10,102 bases of DNA from Solobacterium sp. (GTDB lineage: Bacteria > Bacillota_I > Bacilli_A > Erysipelotrichales > Erysipelotrichaceae): NCBI GenBank assembly GCA_017543025.1, contig JAFYGX010000222.1, positions 1 through 10,102 on the forward strand, read 5' to 3'. Shown here piece after piece: positions 1-7,172 of this stretch. The translations under genes and the position numbers were made by a program. The notes below the pieces were generated by a model that saw nothing but the letters and a program-made list of their open reading frames with translations, was not told the DNA's origin and searched no databases. Every line of letters begins with the position of its first letter. The stretch's first letter is position 1.

Positions 1-1578
1 CATCTCCGGCATGTTCCGGTCCATCAGAATCAGGTTGTACGGCTCCTGCTTCGCATTCTGCGTCTCCATCATCGCAAGCGAATCCCCGGGGTGCAGACAG
101 ATATCTGCCCGGATACCGGAATCAGCCAGCACCATCCGTGCATGTTCCGCTGCGATCTCTTCATCGTCAACCACCAGCACCCGGATCCGGTTCGGATCAA
201 CCGAGTGTTCCCGGTGATCTGTCGTTTCACAGTTCTTCAGGGTAATCACCACGGTAAATTCGGAACCGACTCCCTTTTCCGATTCAACGGAAATCGTTCC
301 GTTCATCATCTCCACAATACTTCTGGTAATCGCCATTCCGAGCCCTGTGCTGCCGAACTTGCTCTTGCGGCTGCCGTCCTCCTGAGAGAACGGTTCAAAG
401 ATCTTCGGAATATAATCCTTGTCCATGCCGATGCCCGTATCCTTTACACAGAATTTCAGCGTGGACTGATCTTCGAACACCGCTGTGCGCTCCGCGGTCA
501 TGGTCACGGTGCCCGGTGCCTCGGTAAACTTGATGGCGTTGGACAGAATGTTGATCAGCACTTCTCTGAGCTTGGTGTCATCACCGATATAGCTGTCGCT
601 GACGGGCGTCAGAATCCGGCATTCATAGGTAAGCCCCTTCTCCGTACACTGCGACATCACCATCGTGTTGATCTGTTCCAGCATGCCGCTGAAGGAGAAT
701 TCCTCCTTGTTCAGAACAATCCGTCCGGATTCGATCCGGCTCATGTCCAGAATGTCGTTGATCAGGCCGAGCAGATGACGGGCACTACCGTCGATCTTTT
801 CGAGATACCCTCTCGTTTTTTCATTCAGTGTTTCATCATGCAGGGCGAGATTGTTGAGACCGATGATCGCATTCATCGGCGTACGGATCTCATGGCTCAT
901 ATTGGAAAGGAACGAGGTCTTGGCAATGTTGGACTCCTCCGCCATGGCAAGCGCTTCTGCCAGTGCTTCATTTTTTTCCATGGTTTCTCTCATTTCGTGA
1001 TCGATGATCGTAAAGCCGAGGCCAACCGCATGCACGATATGGTCGTCGCGGTCTTCGAGGCGGCGAACACCGGCCATCCGGGCCATTTCGTAGTATTCCA
1101 TTCCTTCCCGCCGCACCAGATACCGGCAGGCAATCAGTTCCTGGGTTTCCAGCGCCTTGCGGATATTCTCCGGCTGAATGAAATTCAGAAACGCTTCCCG
1201 GTAGTTTTCCGTCACCGCATTTTCTCCATACCAGGTAAACCGCTCCAGATACGGAAAATGAACGCCCTCTTTCGACTGAACATGATCGTTCGGGTCCCCC
1301 CGGTAACAGACGCCGTCATTTTCATCCAGGTTGACATAGTATACACAGCGGTAATCCGAAGCCAGTGCCGTAATCATACTGTTGGCCAGGGTATTGATAT
1401 GACCTATATGATCATGGAGGTCCTTCTGCAGAATCGAAATCCGCTTCTTCACCTGCAGAATGCCTTCATCTTCCAGGTCAAAGTGCTTCTTTTCCCCGTC
1501 CGCATCACTGGTATCCTCAGTCAGCGCAGACATATCATCTGCCAGATCATTCAGACTGGCATTGATTTCCTCAATCAT
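1..1578 (-). CDS. Hybrid sensor histidine kinase, kinase and receiver part (C-terminus cut by window edge)
   Basis: Cytoplasmic half of a hybrid two-component kinase: it would autophosphorylate on His and pass phosphate to an attached receiver. I translated it by hand from ATG at 1578; 526 codons are visible. Residues about 80-200 form a PAS-like region (residues YRCVYYVNLD near its start). A short coiled stretch (METMEKNEALAEAL-like) follows, then the HisKA H-box SHEIRTPMN with His229. The HATPase region has the N-box NILSNAIKF (Asn347), the G1 box DTGIGM, the F-box IFEPFSQ and the G2 box GSTGLGMAI. A receiver domain begins at VLVVDDEE (Asp471/Asp472) and has its predicted phospho-acceptor Asp520 in LILMDRNMP, just before the edge. 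The start overlaps the stop of the sensor half as ATGA. No membrane segment lies in this frame, so the kinase depends on the upstream sensor for tethering. The family is certain; whether this is a separate gene or half of a frameshifted one is open. Confidence 0.9.
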   Translation of the reverse strand, partial: MIEEINASLNDLADDMSALTEDTSDADGEKKHFDLEDEGILQVKKRISILQKDLHDHIGHINTLANSMITALASDYRCVYYVNLDENDGVCYRGDPNDHVQSKEGVHFPYLERFTWYGENAVTENYREAFLNFIQPENIRKALETQELIACRYLVRREGMEYYEMARMAGVRRLEDRDDHIVHAVGLGFTIIDHEMRETMEKNEALAEALAMAEESNIAKTSFLSNMSHEIRTPMNAIIGLNNLALHDETLNEKTRGYLEKIDGSARHLLGLINDILDMSRIESGRIVLNKEEFSFSGMLEQINTMVMSQCTEKGLTYECRILTPVSDSYIGDDTKLREVLINILSNAIKFTEAPGTVTMTAERTAVFEDQSTLKFCVKDTGIGMDKDYIPKIFEPFSQEDGSRKSKFGSTGLGMAITRSIVEMMNGTISVESEKGVGSEFTVVITLKNCETTDHREHSVDPNRIRVLVVDDEEIAAEHARMVLADSGIRADICLHPGDSLAMMETQNAKQEPYNLILMDRNMPEM

Positions 1579-2212
1579 TTCCCATACTGACGGGTCAGAA
1601 TGACCACCAGCAGGATGCCGACAGACAGAAACAGACCGCACGCAAACACGATCGTCCAGGTGTTCTGATTCAGCTGCTTCTCATACCAGTCCACATCAAA
1701 GTCAACCGTAACGACTGCCGCCACATCTCCGGATGAGCTGAATACCGGGCTGTAGGCACTGTAAAACCTGCCCCATCTGTCTTCATATGGAACATCATCT
1801 GCCAAGGCCTGCCCTTTGCTGGCACGGTAAAGCGCATCGGTATTCTCGACCGGTGAGCCGAATTCCCCGGGTGCGACCGGATCGGAGTCGATGCCGAAGG
1901 TAAACTCCCGTTCGCCTTCGGCCCGGACGTAATAAATATATGCAAGATTGATATTGTCCCGGAAGGTGCAGAGTGTTTTCATCGCCTGCTCATAATCCGG
2001 CGTTCCTTTATCTTCTGCCCGCAGACGGTTCAGTACATCCCCGTCCAGCATCGCAGCCGCTGTATTGACAATATCAAGCATGCGCTCATCAATCAGCGTC
2101 TTCATCGCTTTCTGCGACTGGCGCATCAGGACAGCCCCCAATCCAAGATTGGTCACAAGCATGAAAGCGATGTGACCAGAATGATTCTTCCCCGCATGCT
2201 CAGTTTTTTCAT
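1575..2212 (-). pseudogene. Membrane sensor half of the hybrid histidine kinase, interrupted by frameshifts
   Basis: Extracytoplasmic input domain of the kinase at 1-1578. The best start is ATG at 2212, with AGAGGG at 2220-2225 and 7-nt spacing. It reads MKKLSMRGRIILVTSLSCL and then meets TGA at 2155-2153. The neighbouring frame continues directly with VTNLGLGAVLMRQSQ, so one lost base near 2156-2161 has split what reads as a single first membrane helix. The rest is open to 1575: a helix, then a Cache-like periplasmic region (DNINLAYIYYVRAEGE, FYSAYSPVFSSSGDVAAVVTVDFD), then a second membrane helix (TWTIVFACGLFLSVGILLVV) ending LTRQYGK-stop. Regaining one base at the AAATGA site would fuse it in frame to the kinase (GK-MIEEINA). 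In-frame ATG 2162 could restart translation without the first break, but it has no ribosome site and gives half a helix. The alternative to a pseudogene is sequencing or assembly error. Confidence 0.75.
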
Positions 2213-2312
2213 AGAATGACCCTCTTCTGTTTCTGCGGCCGTCCCGCACTGTATATGACTGCCTGAGTTCCGGTGAATCCTTCGCTGTTCCGATTTCACC
2301 GCATCTGCCCAT

Positions 2313-2321
2313 AGAATACCA
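2313..2321 (-). promoter_or_regulatory. Possible extended -10 promoter for the kinase operon
   Basis: The minus strand reads TGGTATTCT, an extended -10 (TGn followed by TATTCT), about 100 nt upstream of the ATG at 2212. No good -35 is seen 17 nt further upstream. It lies in the 197-nt gap after the C11 protease gene, so the kinase may have its own transcript. This is a motif match only. Confidence 0.3.
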
Positions 2322-2364
2322 TGCGTGAAATGATTCCATGATCTGTATCTGATTATTTCGCGCC

Positions 2365-2384
2365 GAATACGGAAATCCGTATCC
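2365..2384. other. Hairpin in the gap after the C11 protease gene
   Basis: GAATACGG (2365-2372) pairs with CCGTATCC (2377-2384) around a 4-nt loop, an 8-bp stem with one G-U type pair. It lies 23-42 nt beyond the protease stop. A T-run (GTTTTT at 2387-2392) follows on the plus strand, but none follows in the minus direction, so it is a poor intrinsic terminator for the protease transcript. It could still be a 3'-end structure. Confidence 0.4.
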
Positions 2385-2406
2385 CCGTTTTTCCGTCTTC
2401 TGAAAA

Positions 2407-5028
2407 TCAGTCGATGATCGTTTCCGTCATCTGTGATTCAAAGGTTCTCTGATAGACGTCAGTCAGCACGATGCCATGGTGGAGCACACAGCTTCCAAGC
2501 GGCCCGTCTGTCACCGCAAGCCGCCCCGGCGACAGCACGCGCAGCGGCGTTCCGTCTGTCTGTTTCGCAAGAAAGTTTCCTTCTTCATCATAATATTCAA
2601 ACAGGAATTCCAGTTTTTCTCCGGGCTTCAGCTGATTTCTTCCGCGCTCCATATACGCATCTTCATCATCTGCGAACTCATAGCCTGCGATTCTGCCTCT
2701 CAGGCTGTCAGACCCTTCGCTTTCCGGCACCCATTCAATGCAGAGCAGGATCTCTTCCGCTTCATTGAGCAATGCCTTCACATAGCCGGTATAGACCGTA
2801 CCGACCGACTCTTCGCGGAAACCGGTCATTTCATAACAGACGGTACGCCCGCCGACTTTCACCCAGTACCCGTCTGCCGAAATCATCGGATGACCATCTT
2901 CGTCATACATGCCGGGGTAATCTGAACCAAGGTATCTGTATCCGCCGTCGGTTTTCTGAAAAAATACCTGACGCATATCTGTAATGCTGTTCCATACCTT
3001 ATCCGGCAGCACCAGCGAATACCCCGGCCCGTTTTCACGGATCTCAATATCGATCAGAGGCTGTGTCGTAACATACGCTTCATAGCCCTTCACATACCAG
3101 TCTTCTGAAAGCGTATCCGCTGTAACAAGCGCATTGATCGAATCCGATTCCTTCTGATTGGAGAATGCAAGAATGGAACAGAAGATATTGTTGAACTCCT
3201 CTGCCTCCTTCATTCCGAAATGCTGAAGCTGTCGGTAGATCGGGGTGTAGGAGTAATAATTGCGATAGGGAAAGGTAACTGCGAGGCCGTTGATCCCCTC
3301 TGCGCTGCGCTGATTGCGCATTACGATCACTGCCTTCACGGCAGCGAGCAGCTCATCAGCCTCTTCTTCCTTCACAACGCTCTGATCAAAGTCAATCGTC
3401 TTCAGATGATGCAGATAATCCGCAAGATCGACCTGCTCGTCATTCTGAAATACATAGCTGCTGCTGGCTGCCAGGGAGATATCCGCAAATGATGCCTCCG
3501 CTTCATTTACTGCGTCTTTCTGTTTCCGATACAGTTCCCGCAGCTTTTCATATGCCCCTCTGACATAGGTAAGATCCGCAAGCGACAGCGTATACTCTTC
3601 CGTTTCATACCCGTTGATGATCACATTATACGGATCATAACAGCCGATCAGCTCTTCCGCAAAGCTTTCTGTCGGAATGGAAGGATCCTGTGCAAGTGCC
3701 CCGAACGCCGAGGTATAGTACCACCCCGCTGCAGGCTCGGTTTCTTCTGACGCAAGGTAATAATCCGCATACGGCTCCAGTTCATATGCGATCTCAATAT
3801 CCATCATCAGACAGGCATCAAACCCGATCAGATCAAAGCGAATCCCGCTGTCATGGACAGCAGATACGATTTCGCTGACCGGAATGGTGCCGCCTTCCTG
3901 CCTGATGTTCAGATCGTCTATGCCGAATCCGCCCCCGAATCCGCCGCCGTGATCCCAGAGCACCAGCATATACCGGTCTGCCGGGTAGTTCTCCTCTGCC
4001 CACAGCAGAAAAGACTTCAGCTCTTCTCCCCCGGACATGCAGGTATGGCTGTCCAGTTCCTGTACCTGTTTCAGTCTGCCGTCTCTGATTTCATATCTGC
4101 CGGCAGTGCGGTCTCTGATTCCCCTGGTAAACCAGCGCTGACTTCCGCCCGCTTCCAGCACAAACGTCAGTCCGCTTCCCTGCTTTGAAGCATCAATCAT
4201 CTGCAGTACATTCGCTGTCGCAGATCCGTATCTGCCTTCTAGATCAGAGCCGATCAGATAGACCAGAACAACCGCGGACTCTGCATCATCATGGTCCGGG
4301 AAATACTTTTCACGGGAGGGCAGAACCGGTTCAGTTCGCTCATATACCTCCGGCATGTTTTCTTCCCGGCGGATCACAGATCCTTCACTGACCAGCCCCT
4401 CCGTATCGGCATGCATTTCTTCCACTGACATCTTCACAAGCGGCCATGGCACAAGTGTATCAAGCACCAGACTTCCCCCGGCCGCAATGACCAGCACCGC
4501 TTCCGCCGCAAAGCCGAGAAATGAGAAGGCACTGCGAAGCCAGCGCATCTGCTTTGTGCAATGTTCACGGAGCGGAAATACCGGGCCATGGAGAAACTGA
4601 GCCGGTCCATAGCCGAGAATCATCAGAAACACACACGGCATCCCCAGCATTCCGATCGTAAACCAGATCTTTTTTCCGAACGAAACACACAGTTTGCGGT
4701 ACAGCCGGATCAGATATCCGAAATAGTTGACAAACGCAAGCATCAGAAAGATGGTTCCGATCGCTTCCTGCATCGCATCAATCCGGTCTCTGTACGGTTC
4801 CAGATAGAGCCCGAACACCGCAAAGATCAGCGAAATCAGAAACGGATGCCAGAAGGCGTACGGGGTTTCAAACATGGTATTGCCGATCGTTTTTTCGGCC
4901 AGCACCGGAATCAGCGCCCGTTTCCTGTCCAGCCCCATCTTCTTCAGAACGCCGTAATATCCGATCGTCTGAAGGATCCAGATCAGCAGCCAGAGCACCG
5001 GTTGTTTTACAGCCAGCAGAAACAGCAT
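2407..5028 (-). CDS. Membrane-anchored clostripain-family (peptidase C11) cysteine protease
   Basis: Predicted clan CD cysteine peptidase of the clostripain type, a family that usually cuts after Arg. An earlier ATG at 5052 exists (numbering here counts from it), but AAGGAG at 5038-5043 lies inside that extension and is 9 nt from ATG 5028, so the shorter 873-aa form is preferred. Residues 9-200 hold about five hydrophobic segments (near 10-33, 68-84, 97-116, 130-148 and 178-200). A KKMGLDRKRALIPVLAEKT stretch in this part resembles small membrane domains of the DUF5684 kind. A linker follows, and the peptidase core starts near 260 (VVLVYLIGSDLE). The catalytic dyad is predicted as His368 in VLWDHGGGFG and Cys414 in IGFDACLMM; the conserved ASEE...GWYY segment follows at 434-446. 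The last 250 residues are a beta-rich region I do not recognise. Classical clostripain is secreted; this one looks tethered. Topology from charge bias is ambiguous, so the side on which the peptidase sits is not settled. Confidence 0.9.
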   Translation of the reverse strand: MLFLLAVKQPVLWLLIWILQTIGYYGVLKKMGLDRKRALIPVLAEKTIGNTMFETPYAFWHPFLISLIFAVFGLYLEPYRDRIDAMQEAIGTIFLMLAFVNYFGYLIRLYRKLCVSFGKKIWFTIGMLGMPCVFLMILGYGPAQFLHGPVFPLREHCTKQMRWLRSAFSFLGFAAEAVLVIAAGGSLVLDTLVPWPLVKMSVEEMHADTEGLVSEGSVIRREENMPEVYERTEPVLPSREKYFPDHDDAESAVVLVYLIGSDLEGRYGSATANVLQMIDASKQGSGLTFVLEAGGSQRWFTRGIRDRTAGRYEIRDGRLKQVQELDSHTCMSGGEELKSFLLWAEENYPADRYMLVLWDHGGGFGGGFGIDDLNIRQEGGTIPVSEIVSAVHDSGIRFDLIGFDACLMMDIEIAYELEPYADYYLASEETEPAAGWYYTSAFGALAQDPSIPTESFAEELIGCYDPYNVIINGYETEEYTLSLADLTYVRGAYEKLRELYRKQKDAVNEAEASFADISLAASSSYVFQNDEQVDLADYLHHLKTIDFDQSVVKEEEADELLAAVKAVIVMRNQRSAEGINGLAVTFPYRNYYSYTPIYRQLQHFGMKEAEEFNNIFCSILAFSNQKESDSINALVTADTLSEDWYVKGYEAYVTTQPLIDIEIRENGPGYSLVLPDKVWNSITDMRQVFFQKTDGGYRYLGSDYPGMYDEDGHPMISADGYWVKVGGRTVCYEMTGFREESVGTVYTGYVKALLNEAEEILLCIEWVPESEGSDSLRGRIAGYEFADDEDAYMERGRNQLKPGEKLEFLFEYYDEEGNFLAKQTDGTPLRVLSPGRLAVTDGPLGSCVLHHGIVLTDVYQRTFESQMTETIID

Positions 5029-5037
5029 GGAAATCAT

Positions 5038-5043
5038 CTCCTT
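5038..5043 (-). promoter_or_regulatory. Ribosome binding site deciding the C11 protease start
   Basis: AAGGAG on the minus strand with 9-nt spacing to ATG 5028. The upstream in-frame ATG codons at 5052 and 5037 are unsuitable: one lies before the site and the other touches it. Confidence 0.75.
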
Positions 5044-5138
5044 TCGCCTCATTCAGGGATTGTTTCAGAAAACAGCTGCTTTTCTCCATTGTATTCGATC
5101 CGCACTGTGCAGAACTGAAAAAAACTGCATCTGCGCAC

Positions 5139-5167
5139 AGAATACAGAAACATCCGAAACCGAACAA
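5139..5167 (-). promoter_or_regulatory. Likely sigma-A type promoter for the C11 protease gene
   Basis: On the minus strand, -35 TTGTTC (5162-5167), a 17-nt spacer and -10 TATTCT (5139-5144). It overlaps the tail of the preceding terminator, a common compact arrangement, and would give a leader of roughly 100 nt. This is a motif match only. Confidence 0.4.
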
Positions 5168-5193
5168 AAAACGGCCTGCCTGCCGCAAACCGT
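5165..5193 (-). terminator. Intrinsic terminator after kptA
   Basis: It starts 4 nt after the kptA stop. The minus strand reads ACGG, then a G/C-rich core with CGGC and GCCG arms around AGGCAG, then CCGT running into TTTTTTGTT. The short GC stem plus T-run fits a Rho-independent terminator and closes the dehydrogenase-to-kptA cluster. Confidence 0.65.
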
Positions 5194-5196
5194 CTC

Positions 5197-5781
5197 TTAT
5201 TTCCCCTTCTGTTTCCGGACGCAATCCCATCTTTCATCCGGATGGAGTCTGATCAGATATTCTTTGGGAACATGATCCGTCAGCCATACGCCGTTTACCG
5301 AACGGTAAAACACAGATCCGTTCCGGTGCATCTGACCGGCTTTCACAAGAAATACTGCGGGTCTGCCATGCCGTGCCCCGACACGTGCGGCGGTCTGCGG
5401 GTCGGAAGACAGATGCACATACAGTCTCCCCATCGGCCGCAGTCCCTGCACTTCAATGGAGCGGACACTTTTTTCACCCGTTCCGTGATACAGCAGCTCC
5501 GGGGGCTTCTGTTCCGACAGCTCCACATCCACGGCAATCGAATGTCCCTGATTTGCCCGGATCTTCGTATGATTCGCATTGAACGAATACCGCTGTTTCG
5601 CATCTGTCGAAACAATTTCTTCCAGCAGGTTCCGGTCCATGGGAACCCTGCTGTTCACCCCTCTGATCAGTTCTTCGGTATCCGCCCATCCGTGTTCATC
5701 AACCGTTATTCCGATCACTTCCGGATGATGACGCAGAATCAGACTGATGAACTTACTGACGGAGACTGGATCCCGCTTCAT
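5197..5781 (-). CDS. kptA: RNA 2'-phosphotransferase (Tpt1/KptA family)
   Basis: Tpt1/KptA enzymes remove an internal RNA 2'-phosphate by transferring it to NAD+, releasing nicotinamide and ADP-ribose 1''-2''-cyclic phosphate. The frame is open further upstream inside the NUDIX gene, but ATG 5781, giving the typical MKRDPVSVSKFISLILRHHP N-terminus, is the start; it makes 194 aa, within the usual bacterial range. The N-terminal winged-helix lobe holds R17/H18 in ILRHHPE and R64 in KQRYSF. The C-terminal ADP-ribosyltransferase-like lobe holds YHGT (98-101) and GLRPMGRLYVHLSSD with R119, then RPAVFLV and GVWLTDHVP. The Arg-His-Arg-Arg catalytic set known for the family is therefore present. The start overlaps the NUDIX stop as ATGA, implying translational coupling. 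The gene is in a bacterium with no known need for eukaryote-type tRNA splicing, so its physiological substrate is unknown. Confidence 0.95.
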   Translation of the reverse strand: MKRDPVSVSKFISLILRHHPEVIGITVDEHGWADTEELIRGVNSRVPMDRNLLEEIVSTDAKQRYSFNANHTKIRANQGHSIAVDVELSEQKPPELLYHGTGEKSVRSIEVQGLRPMGRLYVHLSSDPQTAARVGARHGRPAVFLVKAGQMHRNGSVFYRSVNGVWLTDHVPKEYLIRLHPDERWDCVRKQKGK

Positions 5782-6173
5782 CGTTTTTTCAGCCCTTCCC
5801 GGATCCGCGGCAGCAGCGTCCGGTCTGCCGGAAGCCAGTTTACGGAATCCAGTTCTTCTGCCCGCAGCCATCTGGCCGCTTCATGTTCGTTCAGCACCGG
5901 CCTTCCTTCAACGATCTTCGCCCAGTAACAGTCCATCGACAGATGAAAGTCTGGATAATCATACTCAACGGTCATGATCTTTTCCCCCGGTGCGATCTCC
6001 GTGTTCAGCTCTTCCTCGATCTCCCGTTTCAGCGCCGCTTCACAGGTTTCCTCCGGTTCCACTTTTCCGCCGGGAAACTCCCATCCGCCGCGGTATTCCC
6101 CATATCCGCGCTGTGTCGCAAAGACCCGGTCCGCTTCCCGGATCACCGCAGCCACAACTCTCACTGTCTTCAT
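5778..6173 (-). CDS. MutT-type NUDIX hydrolase
   Basis: Predicted (d)NTP or nucleotide-diphosphate pyrophosphohydrolase of 131 aa, the normal size for MutT-like proteins. The opening MKTVRVVAAVI and GGWEFPGGKVEPEE strongly resemble 8-oxo-dGTP diphosphatases. The NUDIX box runs from G36 through E42 to R50-E51-I52 with E54-E55. The final consensus Gly is Asn57 (REIEEELN), a variant seen in many MutT/CTP-pyrophosphohydrolase relatives, so the metal-binding glutamates are intact. Ribosome site GGAGGT (6181-6186) lies 7 nt from ATG 6173. It follows the CobW-like gene by 46 nt with no obvious terminator and overlaps kptA by 4 nt. Sanitising oxidised nucleotides is the default role. Acting on the ADP-ribose product of KptA is an alternative suggested only by context. 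Confidence 0.9.
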   Translation of the reverse strand: MKTVRVVAAVIREADRVFATQRGYGEYRGGWEFPGGKVEPEETCEAALKREIEEELNTEIAPGEKIMTVEYDYPDFHLSMDCYWAKIVEGRPVLNEHEAARWLRAEELDSVNWLPADRTLLPRIREGLKKR

Positions 6174-6219
6174 AGAACATACCTCCCTCTGAACTTCGGT
6201 AGCCCGGTTCTGTACATGC

Positions 6220-7161
6220 TTATGTGTTTCCCCGGGATTCCAGACCGATCAGCTCCTGTTTCGGCGGAGCGGTCTGCTCTGCGTTCTGCACGGAAAGGCA
6301 CAGCCGCTTCTGATGAAACACCGATGCGGTATACGCCTTTGCGGAAATATGAACCCAGCTGTAGCGCTCCGGCTGAAACGATTCTTCTTTCCGGATAAAA
6401 AAGCCGAGATTCTGAATATCCGCAAAACAGCAGGTAAATACTTTCCGGCCGCCGAAGACAAATGTATCATCCGGCACCGGCTCATCCTGAATCTGCAGCG
6501 TCAGCTCAACCATCTTTCCGCTGTAGTCTTCCGGTGACTCCAGAGAGTCCAGATAGAAACAGGCGTAGTCTTCCTCCCGGATCGTAAGAACCGAGTCGTT
6601 CTTATCATAGGTCAGCGGTATTCCGAATGCTTTTTCATGATAGCCCATCGGACTCTGCCAGAGATAGGAAGCGCGCGGATTGATCAGCCGGAACGGCGTG
6701 CTGTAGGCCGCCAGCGATTCCTTATCGCTCACCCGGTTGAACAGTACGAGATTCGCATCCTTCAGAACCTGTGTGAACTGCGGTTTCAGATTGCGGAAAA
6801 ACGGCGCCAGTGTGACTCCGCTGATCAGTGAAGTTTTTGCCCGGATTCGAAGCACATCCGGAAGCGATTCCGAAAGATCAGGAATCATCACATTATCTTC
6901 AATGATCACCCGATCCGGCTTCACGCGGGCAATCTCCCTCAGACAGAAATCCCGGACAGTTTCATTGCCTTCATAAAAGGAAACGGACCCTCTGCGTTCA
7001 GAGAGTGCCGCTTCCTCATAAGCCTGTTCGCCTTCCTCAAAACAGAGGATCAGCGTTGAACCATGCCGGTAAAAATAATCATGAAAGAGATTGTCCTGTA
7101 TAAAGGATGTTTTTCCCGCATCCAGAAATCCGCTGTACAGATAGGTATCAATCTCATTCAT
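6220..7161 (-). CDS. CobW-like P-loop GTPase with C-terminal DUF1980-like domain
   Basis: 313-aa protein of the G3E/CobW type, a family of metallochaperone GTPases. The Walker A motif is YSGFLDAGKTSF (residues 9-20), in place of the usual GFLGAGKTT. A CFEEGE segment (40-45) and VIIEDN (85-90) follow as in Firmicutes relatives, and the guanine-specificity element is reduced to FNRVSD (141-146). The CxCC metal motif of zinc chaperones is absent. Residues about 195-295 (MVELTLQIQDEP, then GRKVFTCCFADIQNLGFFI and WVHISAKAY) resemble the C-terminal DUF1980 domain of YcgQ-type permease subunits. That domain assignment is from memory of its TCC motif. The gene begins 11 nt after the dehydrogenase stop, with GAGGA overlapping that stop, so the two are co-transcribed. 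Metal delivery or metal-related membrane transport is an inference; the cargo is unknown. Confidence 0.85.
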   Translation of the reverse strand: MNEIDTYLYSGFLDAGKTSFIQDNLFHDYFYRHGSTLILCFEEGEQAYEEAALSERRGSVSFYEGNETVRDFCLREIARVKPDRVIIEDNVMIPDLSESLPDVLRIRAKTSLISGVTLAPFFRNLKPQFTQVLKDANLVLFNRVSDKESLAAYSTPFRLINPRASYLWQSPMGYHEKAFGIPLTYDKNDSVLTIREEDYACFYLDSLESPEDYSGKMVELTLQIQDEPVPDDTFVFGGRKVFTCCFADIQNLGFFIRKEESFQPERYSWVHISAKAYTASVFHQKRLCLSVQNAEQTAPPKQELIGLESRGNT

Positions 7162-7172
7162 CTTCTGATTCC

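Noticed and set aside
1571..1586. Programmed -1 frameshift site at the sensor-kinase junction
   Set aside because: A -1 slip would give the right fusion, but the zero-frame heptamer T-GGG-AAA does not match the X-XXY-YYZ pattern, and the second break upstream points to mutation or error instead.
91..1590. Plus-strand 499-codon open frame
   Set aside because: It is the mirror of the kinase gene. The minus strand gives clear H-box, N-box, G-box and receiver motifs, while the plus frame has no recognisable domain and no ribosome site.
4561..5118. Plus-strand 185-codon frame
   Set aside because: It lies opposite the membrane domain of the C11 protease; the composition, rich in Arg, Gln and His, is typical of an antisense shadow.
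5778..6173. NUDIX protein inactive because the last Gly of its box is Asn
   Set aside because: The catalytic Arg and Glu residues (R50, E51, E54, E55) are intact, and the Gly-to-Asn change is known among active MutT relatives.
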